A stretch of DNA of 64,000 nt from Cytobacillus horneckiae (GCF_002835735.1 NZ_PISD01000008.1:62001-126000); one strand, 5' to 3'. Positions 1 to 8,999 are shown, counted from the stretch's first letter. Translations and numbers: made by a program. Notes: generated by a model not told the origin, from the letters alone.

Positions 1-264
1 GGATTAGCTAGACCAGCGGTTACTCAAGCGGTGATGAATGCTGAAAAGAAACCTGCTAACCTTGTAACGGTATTTGCCGGTCAAGATAAAGAGGCAACTG
101 CAAAAATGAGAGAGTATTTTGTAGGAATTGAGCCATCTTCTCCATCGATGGCGCTACTTAAAGGCAAAGAAGTTGTTCACTTTATTCCACGTCATGATAT
201 TGAAGATCATTCAATGGAAGAAATTATGAACAACTTGCTTGATTCATTTGACAAAAACTTATAA
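1..264 (+). CDS. brxA: bacilliredoxin BrxA (YphP family), 3' part only
   Basis: The reading frame is open from base 1 and gives the last 87 residues of a BrxA/BrxB-family thiol protein. Recognisable stretches are GLARPAVTQAV, VFAGQDKEATAKMREYF, SSPSMALLKGKEVVHFIPRH and a C-terminal MEEIMNNL helix, which match B. subtilis YphP (BrxA) better than YqiW (BrxB). The family removes bacillithiol from S-bacillithiolated cytosolic proteins using a CGC motif. That motif lies just upstream of the window and cannot be checked here. A terminator follows directly, so this is the end of its transcription unit. Confidence 0.93.
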   Translation, partial: GLARPAVTQAVMNAEKKPANLVTVFAGQDKEATAKMREYFVGIEPSSPSMALLKGKEVVHFIPRHDIEDHSMEEIMNNLLDSFDKNL

Positions 265-273
265 AAACGAAAT

Positions 274-304
274 CAGCTAAGAGTATTTTCTTAGCTGTTT
301 TTTT
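274..304 (+). terminator. terminator after brxA
   Basis: A 9-bp perfect stem (cagctaaga with tcttagctg, 6-nt loop) is followed by seven T residues. Confidence 0.9.
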
Positions 305-367
305 GTTCAATAAAAGCGATTCTATGATAAACTATCATCAGTCGAATTGAACGAAGTAGGTGTTAAT

Positions 368-1144
368 ATGTTTGTAACGACATCAGGAAGAACAAATGGA
401 GAGAAAATAAATGAAGCAAAGGAAATCGCACAATCATTTAACGTCCAGTATATAGCGCGCAGAAAAGATTCGATTCTGGAGCTGCAAAGACAACAGGATT
501 CAGACTGCCTTGTCGTAGGAAAAAACCGTCTTGAATTGTATGCTAGGAGAGAGCAGCAGCCGTTCTTTTTTCATCCGAGTTCTGGAATGTTCCGGTTGAA
601 GCGCTTAGAAAGCGGCGGGTATGATCCATTCATTGAAGCCTCAGGTTTAAAAAAGGGGAAGAGTCTGTTGGATTGTACTTTAGGTCTCGCCTCAGATAGT
701 ATTGTTGCCAGTTATGCAGTGGGAGCGCAAGGGCTAGTAACAGGAATAGAAGGGAATAAAGTGATTGCTTATATAGTTTCAGAAGGGCTGCAAACATGGG
801 ATTGTGGAAATGAAAGCATGAATCAAGCTTTGAGAAGAGTGAATGTGATGAACGCACTTTCCCTTTCATATTTGCAGCAATTGCCTGATCTCAGTTATGA
901 TTGTGTATACTTCGATCCTATGTTTGAAACAACGATTACCGAATCTGAAGGAATTCATGCTTTAAGAAGCTATGCGGTTCAAGAAGGCTTAACAGAAAGC
1001 ATGATGCGGGAAGCAATGCGCGTAGCAAAAGAGCGTGTTGTCTTAAAGGATCATTTTCGCAGCAGCAGATTTGAAAAATTTCCGTTTGAAGTAATAAAAA
1101 GAAAATCAGCTAAATTCCATTATGGAATAATAAAAAAAGAATGA
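368..1144 (+). CDS. class I SAM-dependent methyltransferase, YpiP-like (DUF548 type)
   Basis: A protein of about 258 residues with an N-terminal SGRTN region, a GKNRLEL segment and a Rossmann methyltransferase core: LLDCTLGLASDSIVAS is the SAM-binding loop and VYFDPMF the motif IV equivalent. The family is related to the 16S rRNA methyltransferase RsmJ and corresponds to B. subtilis YpiP, which also sits next to brxA. The substrate in Bacillus is not known to me, so an rRNA target is inference. I prefer ATG 368 (GTAGGTG upstream) over TTG 347, because the known homologue begins with a similar short MxVTTxGR start. Confidence 0.8.
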   Translation: MFVTTSGRTNGEKINEAKEIAQSFNVQYIARRKDSILELQRQQDSDCLVVGKNRLELYARREQQPFFFHPSSGMFRLKRLESGGYDPFIEASGLKKGKSLLDCTLGLASDSIVASYAVGAQGLVTGIEGNKVIAYIVSEGLQTWDCGNESMNQALRRVNVMNALSLSYLQQLPDLSYDCVYFDPMFETTITESEGIHALRSYAVQEGLTESMMREAMRVAKERVVLKDHFRSSRFEKFPFEVIKRKSAKFHYGIIKKE

Positions 1145-1243
1145 CGCTATTTAAGCTTCATTCCCAGAATGCCTTCGAAAGTGTTAATAAGAAAATATAT
1201 TTGGATTTGAAGAGTTGTCCTCTAGCCCCGCGGAAAGCCTCCG

Positions 1244-1283
1244 AAACTCATATTGTTTTAATATGAGTTTCTCTACAGGCTGA
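1244..1283. repeat. hairpin with dispersed motif TTTCTCTACAG
   Basis: A perfect 11-bp hairpin (1244-1254 with 1260-1270) runs into the motif TTTCTCTACAGGCTGA. The same core recurs at 44623-44638 and, inverted, at 57521-57537, each time in a non-coding gap. It looks like a degenerate member of a dispersed intergenic repeat family. Confidence 0.5.
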
Positions 1284-1436
1284 ATCATTTTAGCTTCGAA
1301 AAGAAGGGTATAGAATTTTTTGAAGCAAAACACTCCAAATCGAACTGAAATGAGCTTTGATAAATGCTCGTTATCATCATATAAGTAATTAAAACCACTC
1401 AAGGAAATGACTTGGTGAATCCAAAAGATGTCTAAC

Positions 1437-1514
1437 TTAATCAGCAAATGACAGATAAATAAAGTATGCAAGCAATAAAAGACTTCCAGCAACAACTAAC
1501 CAGCTTGTATCCAC
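1437..1514 (-). CDS. putative 25-residue single-span membrane peptide
   Basis: On the minus strand a GTG start, preceded by the purine-rich AAAGGATGGTG about six bases upstream, opens a 25-codon frame. It encodes one hydrophobic helix (WLVVAGSLLLLAYFIYLSF) with an acidic residue at each end. Size and character recall KdpF-like or other very small membrane subunits, but I cannot assign it to a family. It lies divergently from the aminotransferase gene. The ribosome binding site and ideal membrane-span length support it; the short length argues for caution. Confidence 0.35.
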   Translation of the reverse strand: MDTSWLVVAGSLLLLAYFIYLSFAD

Positions 1515-1631
1515 ATTCTTCACCATCCTTTACAGTATATATGCCCCAAAAAACATACATTAATCATACTATATTTTAGATAAAATATGGTAGAATAGAT
1601 GAATAAGAGAGAGAATTGTGAGGAATCGAAC

Positions 1632-2810
1632 ATGAATATAAAAATGGCATCGAGAATGCAATCCTTTCAGGAAAGCATCTTTTCAGAACTAGCAGAGATT
1701 AAACATTCAAAAATTTCAAAAGGTATTTCAATGATTGACCTAAGTGTAGGTAGTCCTGATCTTCCTCCACCAGCTTTTATTACAGATGCAATGAGCGAAA
1801 TGGCCGGAAATCCAAGTTTGTATGGTTATACCTTAAAAGGTGTTAATGAATTTCATGAAGCCGTAGCGAAGTATTATCGCCGCAATTATGATGTGAGGCT
1901 TGATTCAAAAAAGGAAGTTTCTCTATTAATGGGTTCACAGGATGGGCTCGTGCATCTGCCAATGGTTTTATGTGATCCAGGAGATATTGTCCTCGTGCCT
2001 GATCCAGGCTATACAGCATATGAAGCCGGGGTGAATTTAGCAGGCGGGCAATTATATCCCATGCCTTTAAAAGTTGAGAATGACTTTTTGCCAAGGTTTG
2101 AAGACATCCCAGCAGAGGTGTGTGCAAAAGCGAAATTAATGGTGCTTAACTATCCCGGTAATCCGGTTCCTGCGCTTGCATCCGCAGCGTTTTTTAAAGA
2201 GGCAATTAACTTTGCAAAAGAGCATAATATCGTTATTCTACACGATTTTGCCTACTCAGAATTATATTTTGAGGAAAGGCCGATCAGCTTTCTATCAGTT
2301 GAAGGAGCGATCGATGTCGGCATTGAAATGAATTCCTTATCAAAAAGCTTCAATATGGCTGGCTGTCGAGTTGCTTATGCAGCTGGTAATAAAGAAGTGA
2401 TTTCTCTATTAAGCAACTTAAAATCCAATTTGGATTATGGTGTCTTTTATCCAATCCAGCTTGCTGCTGCGAAAGCGTTAACTGATGAATCGGATTTTTT
2501 GGAGAATCTACGGCATGCATATAAAACAAGAAGAGATTTATTTGTAAACGGGCTGAATGAAATCGGCTGGGAAGTTGATATGCCGAAAGGGTCTATGTTT
2601 GTTTGGGCGAGACTTCCAGAGGGCTATCAATCAAAACAGTTCGCACTGGATTTAATTGAAAAAGCAAATGTTGTCGTTACTCCAGGAAATGCCTTTGGCG
2701 AATGGGGAGAGGGCTACGTGAGAATGGGTATCGTGCAGACAGAAGATACGCTAAGTGAAGTAATTGAGAGAATTAAAGAAAGCGGGATTATAGCAAAGGT
2801 ATCAAGCTAA
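1632..2810 (+). CDS. PLP-dependent class I/II aminotransferase
   Basis: A fold-type I aminotransferase of 392 residues. Visible motifs are SVGSPDLPPP near the N terminus, the Tyr of GYTLKG, LNYPGNPVP for substrate carboxylate contact, the Asp of HDFAYSELYF that contacts the PLP ring nitrogen, and SLSKSFNMAGCRVAYAAGN with the Schiff-base lysine. The pattern is closest to the LL-diaminopimelate/alanine aminotransferase group, but substrate cannot be read from sequence. ATG 1632 is chosen because GAGGAATCG sits at the right distance; an upstream ATG at 1599 has no ribosome binding site. It is followed after 21 bp by ypjP. Confidence 0.85.
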   Translation: MNIKMASRMQSFQESIFSELAEIKHSKISKGISMIDLSVGSPDLPPPAFITDAMSEMAGNPSLYGYTLKGVNEFHEAVAKYYRRNYDVRLDSKKEVSLLMGSQDGLVHLPMVLCDPGDIVLVPDPGYTAYEAGVNLAGGQLYPMPLKVENDFLPRFEDIPAEVCAKAKLMVLNYPGNPVPALASAAFFKEAINFAKEHNIVILHDFAYSELYFEERPISFLSVEGAIDVGIEMNSLSKSFNMAGCRVAYAAGNKEVISLLSNLKSNLDYGVFYPIQLAAAKALTDESDFLENLRHAYKTRRDLFVNGLNEIGWEVDMPKGSMFVWARLPEGYQSKQFALDLIEKANVVVTPGNAFGEWGEGYVRMGIVQTEDTLSEVIERIKESGIIAKVSS

Positions 2811-2831
2811 TTCGTTAAGGGGGTGACTTAT

Positions 2832-3416
2832 ATGCCTAAGTGGCTGCGCAAATCAATAGTTGTTATGGTAACCATTTTGACATTTGGAATGGTTACCCCA
2901 TCACAGGATTTCTTACACGAAAATCAGCAATCAGATAAGTCACCAAAGAAGACAATCTTTGCTGATCATCAATCGGAAAATGAGATCGAAGAAGTTGAAC
3001 CTTATATTTCCAAGGAGGCATTTATTAGTCAAATGGTAAAAAGTGCAGAGCAGCATTCATTCGATAAATTTGGAATGAAGATTAAGCCAGTAATAGAAGA
3101 AGAGTTTAGTGAAGTCATTCTGCCAAATATTGAAAAGGCGATTGAAGAAGTTGCTGTTCAATATCCACAGGAAAGACTAGTAAACTTAAAAATCTCTGAA
3201 ACTGCAACTGCTGGACTATCTGAAAGAATTTTCCATATTGCGGATGAGACAAAAAATCAAGATGTTATTCGCTTCCATGTAAGAAGGGACAACCCGCCGC
3301 AACAAGGGCATTGGTTTAATTTCCATTATCATACTTATTATGACCAATTTCAGGAACATCATAATTTAGGGTCTATATATTGGGATAAAAATACTCCTCC
3401 AAAATGGATGAGTTAA
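2832..3416 (+). CDS. ypjP: YpjP-family protein
   Basis: A protein of 194 residues with an N-terminal hydrophobic export or anchor segment after MPKWLRK. The conserved C-terminal part (DVIRFHVRRDNPPQQGHWFNF followed by HYHTYYDQFQEHHNLGSIYWDKNTPPKWMS) closely resembles B. subtilis YpjP. The cluster of His and aromatic residues is suggestive, but no biochemical function is established. ATG 2832 has AAGGGGGTGA at correct spacing. In B. subtilis ypjP adjoins the thymidylate synthase gene; here thyA lies 10 kb further on, beyond the Ter locus. Confidence 0.85.
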   Translation: MPKWLRKSIVVMVTILTFGMVTPSQDFLHENQQSDKSPKKTIFADHQSENEIEEVEPYISKEAFISQMVKSAEQHSFDKFGMKIKPVIEEEFSEVILPNIEKAIEEVAVQYPQERLVNLKISETATAGLSERIFHIADETKNQDVIRFHVRRDNPPQQGHWFNFHYHTYYDQFQEHHNLGSIYWDKNTPPKWMS

Positions 3417-3423
3417 TAAGTGA

Positions 3424-3457
3424 AGAAAGTTTTTCTTGAGTAGTGAAACTTTTTATT
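3424..3457 (+). terminator. probable terminator after ypjP
   Basis: A 7-bp stem (aaagttt 3426-3432 with aaacttt 3446-3452) is followed by a T-rich tail. Confidence 0.5.
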
Positions 3458-3631
3458 TTCCATTCCGTATATTACTTATCAAATATATCAATTTCAAAAG
3501 TGGCTTCGCTTAAAATACATATAATATGAAAAAAGGGTGGTTTGCCATTCTGTAGATAGTATTTTTGCACATTCGCGAAAAAAAAGTTGTATGAAAGGCA
3601 GCCAAAACTTGGTATATTGATATAGATGTTC

Positions 3632-3645
3632 GAGACAACTGTCTC
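3632..3645. promoter_or_regulatory. palindrome GAGACA-AC-TGTCTC upstream of terC
   Basis: A perfect 6-bp inverted repeat with a 2-bp centre lies 42 bp before the terC start, just after an A/T-rich stretch that could hold a -10 element. It may be an operator. I do not recognise the regulator. The gap 3417-3687 contains no convincing gene. Confidence 0.35.
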
Positions 3646-3687
3646 AGTAAAAATAAATAATCGTGAGCTCAGGAGGAACTTACACGC

Positions 3688-4458
3688 ATGGCAATAATTG
3701 ATGGTATTATTCATACTTATTCCCAGTTTTTTAATTGGGATATGTGGGTCGAGGCCCTATCTAAGCCAGAAAACTGGTTATTGATCGGGACCTTGGTTAT
3801 TTTGGAAGGGCTGCTATCAGCAGATAATGCGCTAGTGTTAGCAGTGATGGTTAAGCATCTTCCGCTTGAACAAAGGAAAAAAGCATTATTTTATGGATTA
3901 GCAGGCGCTTATTTCTTCCGTTTTCTAGCTATTGGTGTCGGTGTTTATTTAATTAAATTCTGGTGGATTAAAGTATTAGGAGCCGGATATCTAGCATGGC
4001 TAGCGATAAAATATTTCATCGATAAGAAGAAAGCAGAAGCAGCAGAAGACGAAGAAGCACTTAAAGGAATTAATCAAAGAGGCCTTCTCATTCGTTTATT
4101 CGGAACCTTTTGGGGAACGGTTGTTGCCATTGAATTAATGGACATTGCCTTCTCAATAGATAGTATTCTGGCAGCTCTTGGTGTCAGCCAAGAAATCTGG
4201 GTGCTTCTAGTTGGTGGCATGTTAGGTATCATTATGATGCGTGGAGTAGCAGGGGTATTCTTAAAATTAATCGACCGTGTACCTGAATTAGAAACAAGTT
4301 CTTATGTGCTCATTTTATTAATTGCACTTAAAATGCTATTAAGTGCTGCAGGCGTTCATATTGATCATATTTATTTCTTTATTGTCCTTGTTATTGTATT
4401 TGCAATTACATTTATCATTCATGCAAGAAACAAGAAAAAAGAAGCAACAGGCATTTAA
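3688..4458 (+). CDS. terC: TerC-family integral membrane protein (YceF/YkoY-like)
   Basis: A membrane protein of 256 residues with about seven to eight hydrophobic helices. The two TerC signature regions are present: EGLLSADNALVLAVM (residues ~41-55, with the Asp-Asn pair) and ELMDIAFSIDSILAALG (~149-165). Acidic residues inside these helices are thought to bind metal. B. subtilis homologues YceF and YkoY are implicated in Mn2+ export and metalation of secreted proteins. The central charged loop DKKKAEAAEDEEA is cytoplasmic by inference. It opens the Ter locus. AGGAGG is 11 bases upstream, a slightly long spacing. No yybP-ykoY manganese riboswitch is recognisable upstream. Confidence 0.9.
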   Translation: MAIIDGIIHTYSQFFNWDMWVEALSKPENWLLIGTLVILEGLLSADNALVLAVMVKHLPLEQRKKALFYGLAGAYFFRFLAIGVGVYLIKFWWIKVLGAGYLAWLAIKYFIDKKKAEAAEDEEALKGINQRGLLIRLFGTFWGTVVAIELMDIAFSIDSILAALGVSQEIWVLLVGGMLGIIMMRGVAGVFLKLIDRVPELETSSYVLILLIALKMLLSAAGVHIDHIYFFIVLVIVFAITFIIHARNKKKEATGI

Positions 4459-4473
4459 TAGGAACATCTTATG

Positions 4474-4510
4474 GAAAAGGGAACTGACAATTGTCACTCC
4501 CTTTTCTTTT
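4474..4510 (+). terminator. terminator between terC and the lyase gene
   Basis: A 9-bp stem (gaaaaggga with tcccttttc), with an inner tgac/gtca pairing, runs into TTTT. It may only partly stop transcripts, because functionally linked genes follow. Confidence 0.7.
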
Positions 4511-4563
4511 ATACTAAAGGATATGTTTTTCAGGTAATAAATGGTTCATTAGGAGGGGAGTAC

Positions 4564-5787
4564 GTGAAATTATTCGTTGATCTTTCGGCTGAAGACAAGG
4601 AGAAGCTGTTTTTTAAGGAGCCTGAATCATTTGATAAGCATGCTGGTAAAGAGCTATTAGCTTATGCATTGGGCGCGACTCTATATATGCCAGCAACAAG
4701 GCCGAACATCCAACAGGATTTAGTGACAAAAAAACATGCTGGATTAACATCAATTGTCATTTGTCTAGAAGACGCCATTGGTGACAATGAGGTGGAAGTA
4801 GCTGAGAATCTATTACAAAGTGAATTAAAAAAGCTTGTTTTAGATATTGAAAAAGGCTTCATTACGATTGAGGAGCTGCCGTTATTATTTATCCGCATAA
4901 GAGATGGCAGACAATTATTAAGATTGCGCCAGAAATTGGGTGAAGAGTGGAGCTTACTAACTGGTGTAGTCATTCCGAAATTTTCCGCTTCCACAGGAAA
5001 ATCAATCCTATCTCAACTAATGGAGCTGAAAATGGAGGGCTATCCTCTATATGCGATGCCCATCTTAGAAACAAGAAACGTTATTTATAAAGAAACTAGA
5101 ATGAAAGAACTCATACATATAAAATCGATACTGGATGAGTTTTACGATATCATTTTAAATGTGAGGATTGGCGCAACCGACTTTTGTGGATTATATGGCA
5201 TTAGAAGAAATACCGATACAACGGTTTATGATATCGCTATTCTTAATGATTGCATTGCTGACATCTTGAATGTTTTTCTAAGGTCAGATCAACCTTATGT
5301 AGTTTCTGGTCCGGTTTGGGAGCATTTTGCTTCAAAAGAAAGAATATTGAAGCCCCAATTAAGAAGAACACCTTTTAGAGAGCATTATGGTGAAGCAGGT
5401 GTAAATATTCGTTCGGAATTAATTAATAATCAAATGGACGGTTTAATAAAAGAGATTCTTATGGATATAACGAATGGCATTACCGGAAAAACGATTATTC
5501 ATCCTACACATATTAAACCGGTTCAGGCGTTAAATGCAGTCTCGTATGAGGAATATCTAGATGCCGCAAATATTATAGAACAGGCCAATGGTGAAAAAGG
5601 CGTGTTAAAAAGTGCTTTTCAAAATAAAATGAATGAAATTAAACCGCATTTTTATTGGGCAAATAGAATGATATTAAAATCGAGAATTTATGGGGTGCTT
5701 CATGATGAATACACAAACATCGACTTACTACAATCAGTTATATACACTGGACATTCTCAATCAAATGAAAGTTCATATTCAAATTAA
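4564..5787 (+). CDS. HpcH/HpaI-type C-C bond lyase of the Ter biosynthetic module
   Basis: A TIM-barrel protein of 407 residues. LYMPATRPN and ICLEDAIGD (E69, D70) match the CitE/HpcH fold, where the acidic pair binds Mg2+; ATDFCGLYGIRR and IIHPTHI are later barrel strands. It fits the C-C_Bond_Lyase family described from Ter gene neighbourhoods, where it is predicted to help make a nucleoside-like metabolite. Actual substrate is unknown. GTG 4564 is supported by AGGAGGGG six bases upstream. Its 3' end overlaps the next gene by 83 bp. Confidence 0.8.
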   Translation: MKLFVDLSAEDKEKLFFKEPESFDKHAGKELLAYALGATLYMPATRPNIQQDLVTKKHAGLTSIVICLEDAIGDNEVEVAENLLQSELKKLVLDIEKGFITIEELPLLFIRIRDGRQLLRLRQKLGEEWSLLTGVVIPKFSASTGKSILSQLMELKMEGYPLYAMPILETRNVIYKETRMKELIHIKSILDEFYDIILNVRIGATDFCGLYGIRRNTDTTVYDIAILNDCIADILNVFLRSDQPYVVSGPVWEHFASKERILKPQLRRTPFREHYGEAGVNIRSELINNQMDGLIKEILMDITNGITGKTIIHPTHIKPVQALNAVSYEEYLDAANIIEQANGEKGVLKSAFQNKMNEIKPHFYWANRMILKSRIYGVLHDEYTNIDLLQSVIYTGHSQSNESSYSN

Positions 5788-7078
5788 CGAAAATCCATAT
5801 GGTATTGATCCTGCGCGACTTTTTAAAATGGCTGCACGAATAAATAAGAAGCGATCCTTCCTTTTTGTTAGTAATGTTTTAGGCAAGCATGTTCCGATTC
5901 AACCGCAAAAGGGATTGGCGATCGGACTCATTTTAGCAAGCCGTTATATGGAGGCAGTGCATAACAAAGATACAGACAGAAAGGAACTATTCATACAGTC
6001 TCTTTTGAAGGATAATGTTAAATTGAAGGACTCACCTTTTATAGATGAAGAGGTCCATCCTGTCATCATAGGATTTGCAGAAACTGCTACTGCATTAGGC
6101 CACTCATTTTATCAATCATTCCACCATGCTGACTTTTTTCATACAACAAGAGAAAATATAAAGGGTTTGCCGTCGATTATAAATTTTGAAGAAGAGCATT
6201 CCCATGCCACATCTCACCGTTCATATGTAAATGAGAAATTATTAAATAATCAAAGAGAAATCATCTTAGTGGATGATGAAATCACGACGGGGAAAACAGC
6301 AATCAATATCATACGGTCGCTGCATGACAAGTATCCGCGCCAATCGTATACAGTTGTTTCAATCTTAGATTGGCGAACAATGGAACATAAACATCAATTT
6401 ACATCACTCGAAAAAGAATTAGATATAACCATCAACAATGTAAGCCTGCTTAGCGGAACGATAAAAGTTGACGGTGAGCCGCCAGTAAAAAATCACCACT
6501 CCTCATGCAATGAGCCAGCTACCTCTCAGTTAATAGAAGAAATATTTATCGAGTCCGAGTTTCCTCATTTACTGAGTAACGTGAAGTATTCCTCTGAATC
6601 ACTTAGTGGACAGGAAAATAATATTCCATATTTATATGAAACTGGACGGTTTGGGCTCCATTCCTCTGAGAATCAAATGATACATGAAAAATTAACTGAA
6701 ATCGCAGCAACATTAAAAGGGCGAAGAAACGGTGGAAAGACGCTATGTCTTGGTACAGGTGAATTCATGTATGTGCCGATGAAACTGGCGGCAATGATGG
6801 GAGACGACGTATATTATCAAAGCACGACGAGAAGCCCCATCTACATTGAAGATAAGGCAGGATATGGTGCTAGATTTGGATTATCCTATCCTAATCCAGA
6901 AGATGAAGAAATCAGTCATTTTGTTTATAATATTCCTCCTCACGAGTATGAAGACATTTTTATTTTTTTTGAGAGATTCATATCAAAAAGATCCCTTTCC
7001 CCTTTATTGGAGGAACTGGCCCATACATTTATCGGTAAAATTAATCTGGTTTATTTTACAGGGGGACCGGCACAATGA
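5705..7078 (+). CDS. phosphoribosyltransferase with C-terminal TRSP domain
   Basis: A protein of 457 residues with two modules. The N-terminal part is a PRTase domain with LFVSNVLGKHVP, PVIIGFAETATALG and the PRPP-binding loop VDDEITTGKT (189-198). The C-terminal part carries LCLGTGEFMYVPM and the diagnostic QSTTRSP (372-378) of the TRSP domain. The pairing is characteristic of the Ter biosynthetic module, with a predicted role in ribosyl transfer or base recycling. ATG 5702/5705 overlaps the lyase gene by over 80 bp. A later ATG at 5767 exists, but LDILNQMKVHI upstream of it looks family-like. Translational coupling with both neighbours is likely. Confidence 0.82.
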   Translation: MNTQTSTYYNQLYTLDILNQMKVHIQINENPYGIDPARLFKMAARINKKRSFLFVSNVLGKHVPIQPQKGLAIGLILASRYMEAVHNKDTDRKELFIQSLLKDNVKLKDSPFIDEEVHPVIIGFAETATALGHSFYQSFHHADFFHTTRENIKGLPSIINFEEEHSHATSHRSYVNEKLLNNQREIILVDDEITTGKTAINIIRSLHDKYPRQSYTVVSILDWRTMEHKHQFTSLEKELDITINNVSLLSGTIKVDGEPPVKNHHSSCNEPATSQLIEEIFIESEFPHLLSNVKYSSESLSGQENNIPYLYETGRFGLHSSENQMIHEKLTEIAATLKGRRNGGKTLCLGTGEFMYVPMKLAAMMGDDVYYQSTTRSPIYIEDKAGYGARFGLSYPNPEDEEISHFVYNIPPHEYEDIFIFFERFISKRSLSPLLEELAHTFIGKINLVYFTGGPAQ

Positions 7079-8181
7079 ATACAATCGGAAAGCAAAAATT
7101 CGGATCTTATGACAGGGATGACGTTGTATTCCTGCTTAAGGATTTAAGTGATTACAATCTAGAAGGGGCAACAGAGCAAAGAGAAAAAGCGATTCAAGCT
7201 GGTCAGCATTATAGCGAATCGTTGCCGATTGAATATCAGCCGCCTGCTGGGTATCTTCAGCTGTTTTATGAAACACTTCATGAATATAAGCTGAAAGTAG
7301 CCTTATGTACTGGAATCGTTTCTGAGCAGATTTACAGGCTGAAAGGTAAAGACACGGTGTTAGTTTCATTAGCACGAGCAGGGACGCCTATTGGCATCAT
7401 GATCAAGAGGTATATTGCAGCAAAGTATAAAATTGACATTCCACATTACAGTCTTTCTATTATTAGAGATAGAGGAATTGATGAAAATGCCTTATTATAT
7501 ATTTTAAAGAAACATGCTGGAAAGAACATACAATTTGTTGATGGCTGGACCGGAAAAGGGGCTATTTCAATAGAGCTAACTAAAGCATGCAATCGTTTCT
7601 ATGAAAAACATAAAATATTGCTTGATGATACTTTAGCTGTGCTTGCTGATCCTGGAAATTGTACGTCTCTTTTTGGGACAAGGGAAGACTTTCTTATCCC
7701 GAGCGCGTGTTTAAATTCAACGGTCTCAGGTTTAATTAGCCGTACAGTATTAAATGACAGGATGATTTCTGAGCACGATTTTCATGGCGCAAAATTTTAT
7801 AAGAATTTACAAAAAAATGATGTTTCGAATGAGTTTCTAGATATCATTACACAAGAATTTTCTGGCGTCTATGAGCTAGCAGAAGAAGGGGCTGAGAATC
7901 TAATCAATGCTGAACAAATCATATCATTCAAAGGTATGGAAGAAGTGAAAAAAATTCAACATGATTTTTCCATCGAATCTTCTCATTATGTTAAACCTGG
8001 CGTGGGTGAGACAACTAGAGTATTGCTTAGAAGAGTTCCATGGAAGATCTTGATGAAGGATGAAAATAGCCCATATGTCCGTCATATAAAGGCGCTTGCT
8101 GGGGAGCGTGGAGTCGAAATTGTGCACTATCCAGACATGTCTTATACATGCTGCGGCTTGATTAAAAAGGTGAATAGCTGA
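7075..8181 (+). CDS. StiP-like phosphoribosyltransferase-fold protein with PELOTA-type C terminus
   Basis: A protein of 368 residues overlapping the previous gene by 4 bp (ATGA). The N-terminal two thirds has VLVSLARAGTPIGI and a degenerate PRPP loop, FVDGWTGKGAI (about residues 154-164). The last ~80 residues (VLLRRVPWKILMK, MSYTCCGLIKK) fit the PELOTA_1 RNA-binding-like domain that accompanies this family. Family members are often annotated as cysteine protease StiP, but the sequence looks like a PRTase relative, so I would not claim protease activity. A GGGGGA ribosome binding site precedes it. Confidence 0.8.
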   Translation: MNTIGKQKFGSYDRDDVVFLLKDLSDYNLEGATEQREKAIQAGQHYSESLPIEYQPPAGYLQLFYETLHEYKLKVALCTGIVSEQIYRLKGKDTVLVSLARAGTPIGIMIKRYIAAKYKIDIPHYSLSIIRDRGIDENALLYILKKHAGKNIQFVDGWTGKGAISIELTKACNRFYEKHKILLDDTLAVLADPGNCTSLFGTREDFLIPSACLNSTVSGLISRTVLNDRMISEHDFHGAKFYKNLQKNDVSNEFLDIITQEFSGVYELAEEGAENLINAEQIISFKGMEEVKKIQHDFSIESSHYVKPGVGETTRVLLRRVPWKILMKDENSPYVRHIKALAGERGVEIVHYPDMSYTCCGLIKKVNS

Positions 8182-8999
8182 TGAAGAATTTATTTGCAGC
8201 AGATTTAGATAGGACGTTGATTTATTCAAAACGTGCGATAGCAGAATTTAATGAGGATAAGCATGCATTTCTTACTTCTGTGGAATATAAAGACGGACAA
8301 GTGATGGCTTATATGACAAATAAATCAATAGAAGCATTGCATCATATTGCTAAACAGGCACTATTCGTTCCAGTTACTACGCGAACGCCTGAACAGTTTA
8401 ATCGGATTAATTTAAGGATTCCTTTAAAATATGCAATTACTACAAATGGGGCAAATATTTTCTATAAAGGAGACATACTTAAGGAATGGCAGGAAACTGT
8501 GATAAATAGAATGAAGAAAGAGAGTGCAAGTATTCAGGAAATAAAGCTTGCGGTGCAGCCGCTAACGATTAACGGAAGGCAAAAAGATGCGGATGATTTA
8601 TTTTTTTATTATTTGTTAGATGAAAGATTAGCGGAACATCAGCTAGAAGAAGCTTCAAGTATGGCAAATAATATCGGATGGCGTACATCTCTGCAGGGAA
8701 GAAAGCTATATTTTATTCCTTATTCAGTTAGTAAAGGGGAAGCGGTAAATTTTATAAAGGAAAGAGAAAATATCGACATTTCCTTCGGTGCCGGCGATTC
8801 ATTGCTGGACCATGACTTTTTAAAGGCGTGTGATTTTTCCTTTGTTCCAAGTCATGGAGAATTGGCCAATCATCCTCATTTAAACAAAGCCTATCAATTG
8901 ACGAATGAAAAAGGGTTTAAGGCAACAGAGGAAATGCTTGGCAGGATAGAACAGCTTATCGCTTTTCAGAGTCAGCAATCAGTACATGAAGCAAAATGA
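8181..8999 (+). CDS. HAD-superfamily phosphatase of the Ter module
   Basis: A HAD hydrolase of 272 residues. DLDRTL (8-13) holds the nucleophile and acid/base Asp pair; the Lys of the VSKGEAV region is motif III; and the GAGDSLLDHDFL segment (~203-214) supplies the motif IV acidic residues. Length and C2-type cap resemble sucrose-6-phosphate-phosphatase-like members. Its start shares one base with the previous stop, and AAAGGTGA lies upstream, so it belongs to the same translation-coupled operon. It probably dephosphorylates an intermediate of the Ter-linked pathway (inference). Its 3' end overlaps a convergent small gene. Confidence 0.85.
   Translation: MKNLFAADLDRTLIYSKRAIAEFNEDKHAFLTSVEYKDGQVMAYMTNKSIEALHHIAKQALFVPVTTRTPEQFNRINLRIPLKYAITTNGANIFYKGDILKEWQETVINRMKKESASIQEIKLAVQPLTINGRQKDADDLFFYYLLDERLAEHQLEEASSMANNIGWRTSLQGRKLYFIPYSVSKGEAVNFIKERENIDISFGAGDSLLDHDFLKACDFSFVPSHGELANHPHLNKAYQLTNEKGFKATEEMLGRIEQLIAFQSQQSVHEAK

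Noticed and set aside
1184-1495. 103-codon minus-strand frame
   Set aside because: It runs through the intergenic hairpin and repeat motif, has no ribosome binding site, and its composition is not protein-like.
3530-3687. yybP-ykoY manganese riboswitch upstream of terC
   Set aside because: The conserved three-way-junction sequences were not recognisable; only a short palindrome is present.
3472-3714. 80-codon minus-strand frame over the terC start
   Set aside because: It overlaps the terC ribosome binding site and start, lacks its own ribosome binding site, and resembles no protein.
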